Below, piece after piece: positions 36,270 through 47,212 of a stretch of 64,000 nt of DNA. Positions within the stretch are counted from its first letter, which is position 1. The number at the start of each line of letters is the position of its first letter. A program made the translations under genes and the position numbers. A model generated the notes under the pieces. That model was given only the letters and a program-made list of their open reading frames with translations, was not told the DNA's origin and searched no databases. The DNA is taken from NCBI GenBank assembly GCA_022419385.1, contig JAJUBI010000004.1, positions 2,027,286-2,091,285 on the forward strand, given 5' to 3'. The DNA comes from Paraconiothyrium sp. Pb-2020. Its lineage: Eukaryota; Ascomycota; Dothideomycetes; Pleosporales; Didymosphaeriaceae.

Positions 36270-37569
36270 ATGCTCACCTTCAAGAAAGCCCTCGTGCTTT
36301 CCCTCGCCGTCGTCACCCTGTTCTTCCTGTTCAAGAGCACCCACTCGTCCACCTCGCCCGCCTCCTACCGCAATGCGAACGACATGCCCAAGCCCTCGTC
36401 CATGCAGAAGCCGAAGCCTGCCCCCAAGCAAGACGCCAAGCCGAACAAGGCCGACAAGGCATTTGACACGCCCGACGTCGCGAAGAAGGTCAGGGAGCAG
36501 ATTCCCTTGGACGAGCTGCACAAGAAGCCTCTGCGCAAGCAGCTCGAGTACCAGTTCCCCTACGACGTCGACTCAAAGTTCCCTGCCTACATCTGGCAGA
36601 CGTGGAAGACGACGCCTGCCCAGGGCCAGTTCCCCGAGGCTTTCCGTGAGGCAGAGGCCAGCTGGACCATCAATCACCCAACTTTCGTACACGAAGTTAT
36701 CACCGACGACGTGGCCGTGCACCTGATCCGTCATCTCTACGCCTCCGTTCCCCAGGTCCTCGAGGCCTACAATGCCCTGCCCGTCCCCGTTCTCAAGGCC
36801 GACTTCTTTCGCTACCTCATCCTCCTTGCCAGAGGCGGCATCTACTCTGACATTGACACGCACGCCTTGAAGAGCGCTGCCGACTGGATCCCTTCCGACG
36901 TTCCCAGCAACTCGTATGGCATGGTCATAGGCATCGAGGCCGATCCGGATCGCCCGGACTGGGCTGACTGGTACGCGCGGCGCATCCAGTTCTGCCAGTG
37001 GACCATCCAATCAAAGCCCGGTCATCCGGTCCTCGTCGATGTGGTTGCCAACATCACCCAGGAAACGCTGCAACGCAAGGCGGAAGGCAAGCTCACCAAA
37101 GACCACAAGGGCATCATTGAATTCACTGGCCCCGGCCTATGGACTGACAGCATCTTCTCATTCTTCAACGACCCTGCATACTTCGACATGAGCACCAGCA
37201 AGGGGAACATCACGTACACCCACTTCACGGGCATGAAGCAGCCCAAGAAGGTTGGCGACGTCATCATTCTCCCCATCACGAGCTTCAGCCCTGGCATCAA
37301 GACCATGAATGCTGGCGAAGAAGACGACCCGATGGCTTTCGTGAAGCACCAATTTGAAGGTACGTAACATTTTGCTCGATTGGTGACACTGTACACCCTT
37401 TAAGTAGCACACTTGATGGGTGTCACTGCTGCTGCCAATATCCGGCGCGAGGGAACCCACCTGGCCTAGAGCGTGTTGGACCCGCCACTACACGATGCGG
37501 TTTGCTGACTCATGTATAGGCTCCTGGAAGCCTGAGAATGAACGCCATATTGGCAAGGTCTTCAATTGA
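36270..37569 (+). CDS. GT32 family glycosyltransferase, OCH1-like alpha-1,6-mannosyltransferase (2 exons)
   Basis: Exons 36270-37359 and 37520-37569 are joined across a 160-nt phase-1 intron, giving 379 residues. This is a type II Golgi membrane protein: a short cytosolic tail, one membrane anchor (residues ~7-22), a Pro/Lys/Ser stem, then the catalytic domain. Family marks are IWQTWK at residues 108-113, the segment VLKADFFRYLILLARGG, and the DxD metal and sugar-nucleotide site YSDID (Asp194, Asp196). GTG-type ends (EFTGPGLWTDSIF) follow. OCH1-family enzymes start or extend mannose chains on N-glycans, using GDP-mannose and Mn. The small second exon encodes only SWKPENERHIGKVFN plus the stop, and was found because the first frame otherwise ends in intron sequence. 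GT32 is firm; the exact linkage is inferred. Confidence 0.92.
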
Positions 37570-38566
37570 TTGACGCTATCTTTCATGTCGCGTCGAAAAT
37601 ATCAGTCGACAGCGATTTCCTTGTATATGATTTGGACGCCGAATACACATATTGTCGGACATGGTCCTAGGAGGACATGAAACACTTCACTAGGGCAAGG
37701 GCACAGTTACTATTCCCGACGGCGCACATTTTCCGTGCGAAAGGGTTTCCGAGCTCCGTGGGGTGACGCACAAGCCCAACCGTATCGCCTTTCGTAAAGG
37801 CTGCTCATCGGTTTAGTCGTGCCGCACACACAGATGGGGCCTACGCTCGAAAGATAGTAAACGGGTGGATACCGAAAAGCAGGAATTGGCAGCGGCGTTT
37901 TTCCTTTTGCACTTTCCTACCATGTCCCCATATACCTCTTCTTCTTTTTCGGCAACAACACTTCAAGCGCTGAAGTCGTTGTTACGAGGCTGCCGAGCCG
38001 TTTTCTTTAGGCGTTGGATCCGTGGTTCGGTCTCACTGTAAATTTATAGACGGAGATCGGATTACTTGATGGAAAAACAATTACGCGCGGTACTTTAGCA
38101 TTTGCACAGATTTTCTTGTCATAGCAGGGTGTTGGCGGCTACCGAATCTGGCAGCCTGGGAAGTTGATAAGCTTGAAACAATGCAACATACGACAACGAT
38201 ACTTTATTTACGAGCATGACATCTCCAGCCCGGCTCGACGTTAAGTCCCTCGCTGCACAATCTCGTCATCGCTATTTAACCAAGATAGTTCCCCTCAACG
38301 CACTGGTTTCGCTCACGCCAACCCAATCTCAATTCACCACGGTTGCCGGTCTTACCATGCACAACATCGTCCGCCAGCCCAAGAGGACTGCATTCAAAAC
38401 TGATGTGAAAATATACAGACCAAAAATTCCATTGACGGAAAGATTAAGGGTATCTACATCTATTCAAACCTTGACTCCACAAAGAAAAGACGGTGATTCT
38501 GTCTCGGGCCCTATCCTACCACTTCATCACTTAAATGCAATCTACCTTCATCTGGCGCCATGAAGC
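37570..38566. other. Intergenic between convergent genes
   Basis: About 1 kb. A 115-residue plus-strand frame at 38216-38563 has no recognisable motif or splice partner and was not called. Otherwise nothing stands out. Confidence 0.45.
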
Positions 38567-38971
38567 CTACCTCCTCTTCGAAAACGCGCCCAGAATCGAA
38601 TCCCAGATTAACACCACGGTATCCCCCAAACTCGGTCTCTTTTCTATCTCGCGCTCCTCGCGTTCGGAATGATGGCTGTGATGCGAACGGTGGCTTCGCG
38701 TCGAATAATGGCTTTGCGATGAGTGACGACGCGAAGGCTGCGGTGCAGCGGCTTGGCTAGCATACGGTTGGTTTGCGGACGCGTCGTAGGGCGTGAGGTG
38801 TTGCGAGGTGGTGTTGTAGGAGGACGAGTGGTACTGGGGGTGCGGCATCAGGGCGGTTTCCGTTTGTGAGGGGTACCGCTGAGGCTGAGGCTGAAGCTGA
38901 GGTCGTGGTTGGGATGCGTAGTGTTGAGGTTGCGGGTCGTAGTTGTATGGTTGTGGGGTGTACGAGGACAT
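38567..38971 (-). CDS. Small low-complexity protein with conserved-looking C-terminus
   Basis: A 134-residue single-exon gene. Residues ~1-95 are extremely rich in Gln, Pro, Ser, Tyr and His (for example QPQPQHYASQPRPQLQPQPQ), followed by a Ser/His/Arg block (RSHRSHHSHHSE) and a highly charged hinge. The last ~22 residues, RPSLGDTVVLIWDSILGAF, are hydrophobic/amphipathic and end in SKRR. They could contact a membrane or a partner. I chose the ATG at 38971, where the low-complexity composition begins. The frame extends 48 residues upstream (Met at 39115), but that part looks like leader. I know no function for it. Composition and clean stop argue for a real gene. Confidence 0.6.
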   Translation of the reverse strand: MSSYTPQPYNYDPQPQHYASQPRPQLQPQPQRYPSQTETALMPHPQYHSSSYNTTSQHLTPYDASANQPYASQAAAPQPSRRHSSQSHYSTRSHRSHHSHHSEREEREIEKRPSLGDTVVLIWDSILGAFSKRR

Positions 38972-40715
38972 TGTTGCGGTCGGTGTAGTATTGTGCGGTG
39001 CAGTACGTGAAGGCCGAGCCGTTGTATGATATATGGGCGTGGTTGAGAAGGCCAAGACAGGCTGGATTGATATATGATGTGATGTTTGCTCGTATCCGAC
39101 CGGGATGCTGATCACTCTCAGCTTGCGGAGACCTTTCCGTGTGTGCGCTGCAAGCGTTTCGCTGATCCTTTCGTACCTGGGGTGCCCTCTATGCAGTTGG
39201 CCTCAACACACGCAAAGGGTCGGTATATATCTCTTGATATGTTACAAGTCACATTCAACAAAGAGTCTTCCGGATGTCTCATCTGAACATATATAAGACC
39301 TCTCATTCGAAGCAGCCTAGTCATTTCGCCGCTCGCGTGTCACGAGACTGTTTGCGCAGCCCTGCGCCGCCTGCGGTGCACTCGACTAGTATTCTCCACA
39401 AACGCACCGAAAAGCACTTCACCTAATGCCAACGGTGATCGAGTGGGCGGAGCAAATGTCTGGCGCCATTCCGATGCTTGATCAAATAGGTTCCCTTGAC
39501 CGGTTGGGGGCAGCGAAACGGTGAAGCGTTTGTGAGGGGCAAATGACGTTGACGGCTTGGCACAGGCGCTGCTTTCGCGGCACCGAGGCTGTTTTCGGAG
39601 AGCAGGCAGCAGGGTGCCTTGCGTTGGTGCAAGGGGATGTAGAGCGGTTAGTTCGTACCAGTTGGCGCTGATGTGTGGTGGAGGTTCAAGGCTGGATGCA
39701 AATGCCACAATGCCGGGCCCGGCAATACTGCTACACGTGACGTTCGTTCAGCCCTGGACCCTTAGAGGAGATGGACCCCGCACAACTTTGTAAATGAATA
39801 TGGTAAGTACTTTTCAGGCAAATCAGCCATGATCGATGCTAAGATACATATTGGTTATGGTCGCTAGCCTACGATTCCTCAACGCTGCATCGCATGCTGA
39901 AGGCTGAGGCGAAGGAGTGGTTAGGTCTGGGAGTGACTGGTACCTAGGTAACCTTAGACGAGCGCTTGAGACTTGGGCAATGCGTCTGCTACCATCGAGC
40001 AGAAGAGCACGCATAAATTCAAGGAAAGTAGATCCTACTAGAGTCACAGTCCTGTGATCGACCTCGCCCCGATTTTGGGTAGGGCGCAGTCTGAAGTCGA
40101 GTGCAGGGTACACTATGAGCAATAACGCTGGTTGTAACGTTGCATGTTCAATACCTTGCAGCTGATGGCAAATTTCACTTTTCATTGTATGCTTCCATTC
40201 TATATCCCCACTTCTCATGCATTTCATGTCTGTAAAGCAAGGACTAACCACAAAAGCGAAGAAGGCGCCAACAACCCTTTATTCGATACCATCAGGGCTT
40301 TGTCGCACAGCATATCTGGTGCGATCAATGCTCCCTGATAGGGTGTAATCATCGCAGGGCTTTTGGAATCTGCATGAATATGAGCTTCATCACCGACGGA
40401 GCGCGGTACTAATACTTCCATCTTTCGTAAGTATTGAATGACGATCGCTAAGGCAAACTTCAGCTTAATTACTTTATCATAACCAGCTCGAGTAAATGAG
40501 TCTTATGCCTTTGCTATTCTACGGAAGAGCCTGAGGAATCCACCTCTGACAGTGATCGTTGAGAGTAAATCGACTTCAACAGTCTAGGCCTGATAAGGTG
40601 AACAAGGTACAGTTTCCAGTGTACATTAAGAAGATGCTGGGGCAATATAACTGGAGAAGTTCTTCTACTAGAGGTAAAGGTCTGGAGCTACTTTTCGCCG
40701 TTTAATTATCAGTGC
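38972..40715. other. Intergenic, nothing recognised
   Basis: This 1.7-kb region lies between the small low-complexity gene and the foldback element. Frames are short and no repeat was noticed. Confidence 0.45.
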
Positions 40716-40999
40716 TTCTCATAAGTTTTGTGTCCACGTCCCATGGGAACAAAGTGGAGATTTGGGCCAGTGCACGTGTCTAGTAGATTCTAATTACTAT
40801 ATAACAGGCTCTATTGGCTGCCTAACGTTAATAGAGGTAACATGGGAATAAGAGAGGTAATATAGGACCAGATATAGGTTAACTAAAGCTAGATAGCAAA
40901 TCACATATATACTGATAGTAATCAGAATTCGCCAGACATGTGAACTGGTTAAAATCTCCACTTTGTTCCCATGGGACGTGGGCACAAAACTCATGAGAA
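40716..40999. repeat. 284-bp foldback/MITE-like element with 48-bp inverted arms
   Basis: Positions 40716-40763 and 40952-40999 are inverted copies matching at 46 of 48 bases. Both arms contain the core CCCATGGGAAC and its complement. The two mismatches are transitions (A/G and T/C), as RIP would produce. The arms may extend a few bases outward with a small indel (ATTATC on the left, its complement on the right). The ~188-bp centre is AT-rich and noncoding. This fits a nonautonomous DNA element or MITE. I could not define a target-site duplication. Confidence 0.7.
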
Positions 41000-41837
41000 C
41001 GATAATACTCGAGCACCAAAGGCTCAGCATCACCGTAAGACGGCGGAACAATAGGCCTAAACAATAGCCCAGCCGTAAGTCCTTGTCGACAGGAATCGCC
41101 CATGATATGCAATCGCACGGTGAACGACCTCCAATCATGTAACTTAGGATGTGTGTATTTGCCCCAACCTCTGTGGAAAAGATTTTACCAAGTTGACTCC
41201 AACAATCAATAGGCTGCAGAGCAGAACACTTCATATTAGTGGGTCATCCAAAAACGAAGCACAACTAGCTGAATCGCGGTTATTCACTGACAACGGGGAC
41301 GAGCCCACCAAGAGATTACACGGCATGTGGGTGCCATCTGTTGGCTCGCGTGGGGGCTGTTTCTGCATGTCACCTCTAGGTATTCGCCAGTGTAGGCAAG
41401 GCCGCATTGATAAAAACGCTCAACCCTATTTGCATTCGCTCAAATCTCTTGCCGAGTAACAAGCCTTCATCTAGACGGTAAGTAACCCCATACAGTCAAA
41501 TATGGGGAAGTCTGATTGGTCGTGTGGAGGCTGACGTTCTTATCGAGGGAACGCGGCTGAACTTGGAACTCCTTTGCCTACCGCGCCACAAACTAGTATC
41601 GTGCGGTAAGTTGGGTTATGTTTCTCGCCCGTATAGGCTTCACGATGCTTTTCGGTCATGTTCGTATAAAAGTCGCCCACTGGGACCTGTAGTCACGTTC
41701 CACACTCGTCTGCTTCTAGCAAATCACTCCTCCGCTTTCGCTTGTGCTGTTGTCTACGAACCCGTCTATCGCTCCCAAAGGAAGGGCCTTCCATTTTGGT
41801 CACAACTTAACGATAATTGTGTGATAACCTCTTCGAG
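41000..41837. other. Intergenic upstream of the secreted-protein pseudogene
   Basis: No gene recognised. The only element noted is the TATA-like site listed separately. Confidence 0.45.
41665..41672 (+). promoter_or_regulatory. TATA-like element upstream of secreted-protein pseudogene
   Basis: TATAAAAG, about 170 bp upstream of the ATG at 41838. The apparently intact promoter contrasts with the broken reading frame. Confidence 0.4.
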
Positions 41838-42724
41838 ATGCGTTCCTCTACAACTTTGCTTGCTGCGGCCGCCGCCCTCTTGAGCTTCACGGTAGCTACA
41901 CCAATGGAGCGCCGCTATGATGAATGCCGAGCACCTCAATAATGGCACGTTTGTGGAGATGGTTGGGCAGGATGCTGCTCAGGGAGTCCTTGTAAAGGCC
42001 CAGCGATCGCAAGCGGTTGTCCCGATGAAGGAGGCTCAACCCCACAGTCGCGGAATCATCTACACCATCAGCAGCGGGGTCATCTGAACCTTCGGGTGCT
42101 GCACCCACTCCTGGAAATGATGACGTTGACCAGGGCTGGTTCGAGCCAAACTCGTACAAAGAGGATGACTCCAATTGCAACTGGAAGCCTGAATATTGGA
42201 CCATTAAGAATTACGACGAGGAATATCCCAAGAACTCGACAATGCAGTTCTACGCATGGCAAGGTGGGGACGCAGACAACAGCGCAAAGAGACGCGATGT
42301 CATCGCAGTCTGGAAGGATATCCCGGATAGCGTGAAGAACTGCACTATCCACTGGTACAAGCCAATGGCTGGTATCTTCTACGGAACATACGGGGACGGA
42401 ACCTTCAATATCAGTTTGATCGACACCGGAGACAAGGATATCAAGGAAGCGGTCGGCCGCGAGATCAACTGGAAGAACACCAACAAGCTTTGCGAGAGCG
42501 AGAAGCGCACCGGTGTGCTTGATCTTGGGAATTGGGGCTGGACTGTTAAGCACGCCTACCTGAACAACGCTTACACTATTGACTGCTCTGGAAAGAAAGA
42601 GCTCGTTGTTCATTTTGCTATGAGTGCTGGAGGCGAGAACGCAGTCATCATCGATCAGGTTTCCGAGAAGGACCAGGTCAACAGTTTCGTACAGAGAGCT
42701 GGCTGGGTGCTTCGGTACGACTAG
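41838..42724 (+). pseudogene. Broken gene for a secreted cysteine-containing protein (nonsense plus frameshift)
   Basis: The ATG at 41838 opens a signal peptide (MRSSTTLLAAAAALLSFTVA) followed by a short Cys-bearing stretch, and hits an in-frame TAA at 41940-41942. Past the stop, the same frame encodes a motif typical of small secreted fungal proteins (WHVCGDGWAGCCSGSPC, then GCPDEGG). Coding character then moves to another frame, open from 42029, with a Ser/Pro/Ala-rich linker and a ~190-residue domain ending at the TAG at 42722. The shift equals loss of one base, somewhere near 42040-42060. The distal domain has SNCNWKPEYW, WGWTVKHAYLNNAYTIDC and a VVHFAMSAGG segment; I cannot name its family. 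The stop codon could have come from CAA by one C-to-T change. No intron with acceptable donor and phase removes both lesions. Sequencing error is the main alternative. Confidence 0.72.
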
Positions 42725-43152
42725 GTTTTCGATGAATATGACGGGAGGAGAAGACAAATTCTACCTCACCAAGGGAGGCAATCGGGCACTTAAAACCTGA
42801 ATATAAATAACGTTCATGTCACTTAATTGCATGTATTGGTGCAAAGCGCCGGTTAGCAACCGATACCTAGGTATTCTTCGCGAGAATTTTCTAGGATATA
42901 AAGCTCCTATCTGCCCCGCCACTGCCTGTGGTCCAGCGAAGAGCTGCTGCGTGGTAGGAAGAAGATATGACAGTGAGAACATAAGGCCTCCACCTGGAAA
43001 GACGAGGAACAAGAGTTCATTTACTCAATTTATCTACGTGCAGATCCAATTGACATGATAACCAATCCATAATTTGACGCTCACCTCGACACGACTTACT
43101 GAAGCCCTTCCATGCATTCCGCAGTAAGCCAAACTCCAAATTGTCTGTTTGC
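42725..43152. other. Spacer between convergent secreted-protein loci
   Basis: About 430 bp between the 3' ends of the pseudogene and the cysteine-rich miniprotein gene. Nothing recognised. Confidence 0.45.
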
Positions 43153-43383
43153 TCAGCAGACATGGCAGTTTGTGCAAGTGCAAGTACCACCCCCCGGGCT
43201 GCTGCAACCGCAGGCCTGGCAACAAAGAGCGCCCCCGGATTGACGAGCTTGAAGGGGCCGAGTGACACGCAGTGCCACGTTTTCCAAAGTCGTTGTTGCG
43301 ACGGTACCCTCGGCGGCAGGGTGGGCCATTATATTTGCGGCGAGAACAAGGAGGACGGTAGTGTAGGCAGATTGGAGGAGCAT
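43153..43383 (-). CDS. Small secreted cysteine-rich protein (8 Cys in the last 22 residues)
   Basis: A 76-residue single-exon gene. Residues 1-~22 form a signal peptide (MLLQSAYTTVLLVLAANIMA). A propeptide-like segment (~23-52) ends in LQAR, a plausible but not classical processing site. The mature end is rich in Gly and Cys, with the spacing C-C-x2-C-x-C-x6-C-x-C-x2-C-x2-C and the stop right after the last Cys. The frame opens 11 codons upstream (43416), but the ATG at 43383 places the signal peptide at the N-terminus. The dense Cys pattern would suit either a disulfide-packed extracellular peptide or a metallothionein-like metal binder. It may be an effector candidate; no function is established. 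It is too small for most gene finders, so conservation should be checked. Confidence 0.68.
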   Translation of the reverse strand: MLLQSAYTTVLLVLAANIMAHPAAEGTVATTTLENVALRVTRPLQARQSGGALCCQACGCSSPGGGTCTCTNCHVC

Positions 43384-45320
43384 TTTGTCTGCTGGGTCGT
43401 TTTCTTGGAGTGACAAGAGGTAGTGGCTTGGAGCGGAAGCGGAGCTTAAGGTTGAAGTTCCAAAGAACGATGCTGAAAAGAAGTTGGTCGGTCTTCGAAT
43501 GATCGATATCGCTGTGGTATTATCTTTGGAAGTGATTTTGTGCTCCCTTTATATGCCGGCTTTTGGCTTGACAATTTTCGTGTAAAGTCAATATTGTACT
43601 CTCGTTCCTTTTCTCATCCCGAACATCCTCGTAACTCCAACACGGGCTGCAGATTCTCGCTTCCTTGTCCTCTTCATTCGGGTCTAGTATCCATGATTCT
43701 TGTCGTGTTGCAGTGTTGTTGATGTTACATTGACAAGGTTCGAAATTGCTAACACGAAATCCTGTGCAGGAATCTACTGTCTCTTTGTACATATGTGAAC
43801 GTATTTGCATACCTTACGAGAGGGACAAGTAACACAACATCGTGTTTTCGCATACAGAAGAGTTCTTGGGACCGATACGAGCTGCAGCGCGCTATTGTAG
43901 AAGCTGTTGTGGAAATATCTAGCGAATAAGTCCAAATACGGTTTGGCGGAAGCACGTATTTACACAATTTTCGCTAAGAGTAGTCGTGCAAACTGAAGAT
44001 AGGTCCTGCCCGCACCCTTCGTTTAGGGCAAGTGGATGATCATAGGGTAATGAGCATTCGGCCTCGATATTACGTTGTCATGCACTTCAAATTGAGGTCT
44101 TCGTAAAAGTCCGCAATTTACTCCCACGTCGCGACTTTTACAGCTCGAAACCAATGGAAAAAATTGTGACCAAGTCTATGGTTCAATGCGGCGAAGTCCA
44201 CGTTCGCGTGAAAGGCAGCATCCAAAATTTCCCTCTCAACTTGAGCCGACTCCGGGCACTTCCTGCACCTGATTCTCCTCAGCCGGAGCATTCGGCTACA
44301 TTGCTGCGTGCGAAGGGAGGGTAACGTGGGCACGTGTATATTTTTCATTGGAACCTGCAAGATGTTGGTGTACGAGGTTACTCCAGGAGGTGCCTTTGGC
44401 TAGCGTTGTGCTGTGACCACACTGTGCACGTATGGCACCAGTGCCGGTAGTTGTGAGTAGTCCCGCCGATAGAGGCAACACGGGACGAAAGAACATGGGA
44501 CAGAAGGGCATGCATGGATGAAGTAGAGTGCGGGTTCTATTTCTAACCAGTTGAATCAAAAGGCAGCAGCTGAAAGAAATAAAATGCAATTTCTACAAAG
44601 AATTCGGAAGCTATCGAACAATAGACAAGGCTGTGCGAGTGATCTAGACCATATCCGAACAAAGACCGAACCTCTTGCACCCTTTCACCAGCGACTCGGG
44701 AAGGCCTCAATAAACTCGCATTTTATGTCTAGTGCCCGTCTCACGACGACAGGCAATTACTACGCCTCCGAATCAGCTTATTTTCAGCGCAATCTCATTC
44801 TATCGGACTCTTATACACAGAGCTAAGCCTGACAGGTAAACCGCTAGTCCAGAAACGGTAACACTAGGTGGACGAAGCGAGCCCACGCCCCATGTGCACG
44901 TGTGACGGACTTTTGCGCAGCGGAATAGGCATCAAGGCTGGACGCCATATTGCCTTAAAGGGTACAGCCTTATACAGTATAGGCGTGACGCTCATCTCCG
45001 GTAGGCACGTTGCAGCACGACTCGGATCGGACCCGACCACCCTATAATCTCGCAAAAGTAAGCTTCGGAATACCACAGAAATTTTGTGGAATGGGAGAAT
45101 GAGATGTCACCAGCAAGATTCAGGTGCAGGAGGGTGAATGTGTGTTAATATTCTTCAGAATGTTGCTTGGAATATGGTGCAATTGTATGCATGCGCAAGC
45201 GAGTGCGCCTTTGGTATCTATTTACAATAAGAAGAAGAGGAACGCCAGCGTGAAACTCCAGGCCGAACTCCGACGGCCATGAATATATGCGGACACAGAT
45301 GAAGCTGAGTCCTTATTGAC
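43384..45320. other. Intergenic, nothing recognised beyond a TATA-like site
   Basis: This 1.9-kb segment upstream of the Cys-rich miniprotein gene has short random frames only. Confidence 0.45.
43548..43554 (-). promoter_or_regulatory. TATA-like element of the Cys-rich miniprotein gene
   Basis: The minus strand reads ATATAAAG, about 165 bp upstream of the ATG at 43383, in a position similar to that at the neighbouring pseudogene. Confidence 0.4.
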
Positions 45321-46008
45321 TTAGATTGGCGAAGGTGTCTCAACACCGGTGCCGTAGGCGATGTTCATGACATCCATGCCGGAGAGAGGGTTCATGGCAC
45401 CAAGCTGGTGAGGGCAGGAAGGCTGGTTGCTAACAGCAAGGTCGAGCGAGCAGACTTCGTTGTATCCGTACTTGCAGCCGCTGGTCTGGATGTTATACAG
45501 AGCGGAATTGTCGTGAAGCCATGAGCCGGCAGGGCAGCCGACATAGGTGTTAATGCTGTTGGCAGCCATCAATGGTAGCTTGCTTCGGACCTGTTAGCAT
45601 ATGCTTATTTATAAGGAAGGGCTGAACTTACCCATCAGGGGTCTTGATGATGGAGGCGCACTCGGACATAGGAGCGACCTCATACTCGGCAGGAATACCA
45701 CCACCCTGGGTGGGGCCTTCCTTAGCACCGACACCAGTGCTCAGGTAGTTCCAGGCATCGTAGCTGATGTCAAAAGCACCGCCGGAGGTATCGATCTGAA
45801 GAAGATTGACAGTGCGGCCATTGGCAGTGACACGCATGCAAAGGTTGTTGCAGTCGGGCTGCATGGGCCAGTAGGCGACGCGGTTGACATCGATCAGGCA
45901 GCCAAGCACACCGATAGACGAGGAGTAGGCGTCGTGAGGAGTGATGGAGATGCCGGTGGCAACGGCGGCCGAAGCCAAAGAGAGAGTGGCAGCAATCTTG
46001 GAAAGCAT
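45321..46008 (-). CDS. Secreted protein with 8 cysteines, unknown function (2 exons)
   Basis: Exons in transcript order are 46008-45632 and 45582-45321, total 212 residues. The intron is 49 nt, phase 2, with a GTAAGT donor and CTAAC branch site. The acceptor is the AAG at 45583-45585, not the nearer CAG, because only it keeps the frame and joins DG to KLPLMAANS. The first ~18 residues (MLSKIAATLSLASAAVAT) are a signal peptide. The mature protein has eight Cys, the stretch SSSIGVLGCLIDVNRVAYWP, and ISYDAWNYLSTG. From memory, related secreted proteins occur in many filamentous ascomycetes, and the layout suggests a small double-psi-barrel-like extracellular fold, but this is inference. There is no membrane anchor or catalytic motif I recognise. 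Start choice: the upstream in-frame ATG at 46029 would place seven residues before the signal peptide. Confidence 0.82.
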
Positions 46009-47212
46009 TCTGAGATATAAAGATATCAAATCTTGTGTGAAATGTGGTATCGAAAGATGATGGGGAACGCTGTTCCTCGTAAAGATAGTTGTTACCGTAG
46101 AGGTAGTGGTCGAAGTGTTACAATGGGTCTTGAAGCTCTTTGTTGATACAAAGGGCTTTGAATGACTGTGATGTGGAAGAAAGGTACCGTGTTGGTATGA
46201 CTAGGATGGGAAAGAAGATGAAGAAGGTGAGTCCTGACAAGGAGTGTGGTTAAGAAGGAATGGAAGGAAAGACTGTTGGATGCTTTGCTCTGGAGAAGCA
46301 GATTGAGGGGAAGAGGAAACATCTTTATATTTCATGACTTTGTCGGCGAGACGGATTCTAGAACTGCTTAACCGAAGATGCTTTGACACGCACGCACGAA
46401 GACTTAGCACAATAGCTATTCGGAACCAGTTTGTTTGAGCCTCTAGGGCAATCTCCGGTAAATGGTCAGACTCTTACCTGCGGAAATACAGGCGTGCTAC
46501 ATCGGAGGTACGCCCAAGTACGTTCTGGCAGGTCGACCGGACTTAGAGTGGAAAGGCACAGCAGCCTTCTGTTTGGCTCATCGGCCCCACCCCTGATGCT
46601 AGTGATGTAGACGTTCCATTAAATCTCTTTGAAGTAGTGTTCGGAACTACCGCGCAGCGTGGAAGGATTTGCACAAGCTTCTGCTAGGGTACTTCGGCGC
46701 ATGGTGGCCACGCGAGAAACGATCGGGTACCAGTGACTGCGGCTTTCCCGTGCCGTGTTCCAGCTTTCAGGGACAACAAAGACATCGCTGATAGGGTCGG
46801 GCAACTCGTGGAAAAGAGGTCATCAACGGACAAGGGTCCTGCTTATGACGGAGGGCGTGAAATCGACGTTCGGCGGCACATTTCTGTGATTGGGCGGACT
46901 TTGGTGAATCGAATCGGACTGGCCACTCGCAAAGGCGGCGCTGAAACGGATCGCAATGACGATTTCTTGTGGCTCATGGCTCGACTCCGGCTTGCATGAC
47001 AGCAGCCTATCGATAACCTCGTCGACGACCGTTTGCCGATCTATGCGCTTGCCGGCAGCGGAAGAGGATGTGGCGTGGCGTTCGCGCAAATTCTGCAAGG
47101 GACGCTTCGTCTTAGCGGACTCCAGGCTCTTAGCTCAGCACAGCATCCTACCGACCGAGCTCGGCACCATCACCGACAAACTGCCGTGCCGCCTTGTCTT
47201 GCTTCGCTCCTC
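46009..47212. other. Intergenic upstream of the secreted-protein gene
   Basis: No gene recognised. A minus-strand ATATAAAG at about 46322-46329 lies ~315 bp upstream of the ATG of the secreted-protein gene and may be its TATA element with a long leader, but the distance makes this weak. Confidence 0.4.

Noticed and set aside
35447..36466. 339-residue plus-strand frame
   Set aside because: It overlaps the GT32 start in another frame and is low-complexity, a by-product of GC-rich leader DNA.
38216..38563. 115-residue plus-strand frame
   Set aside because: No recognisable motif, no Kozak or splice support, and it lies in the 3' region between convergent genes.
41838..42724. An intron that would rescue the secreted-protein pseudogene
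   Set aside because: The only GT sites before the stop (41841, 41892) either delete the signal peptide or are in the wrong phase for the acceptor at about 42052.
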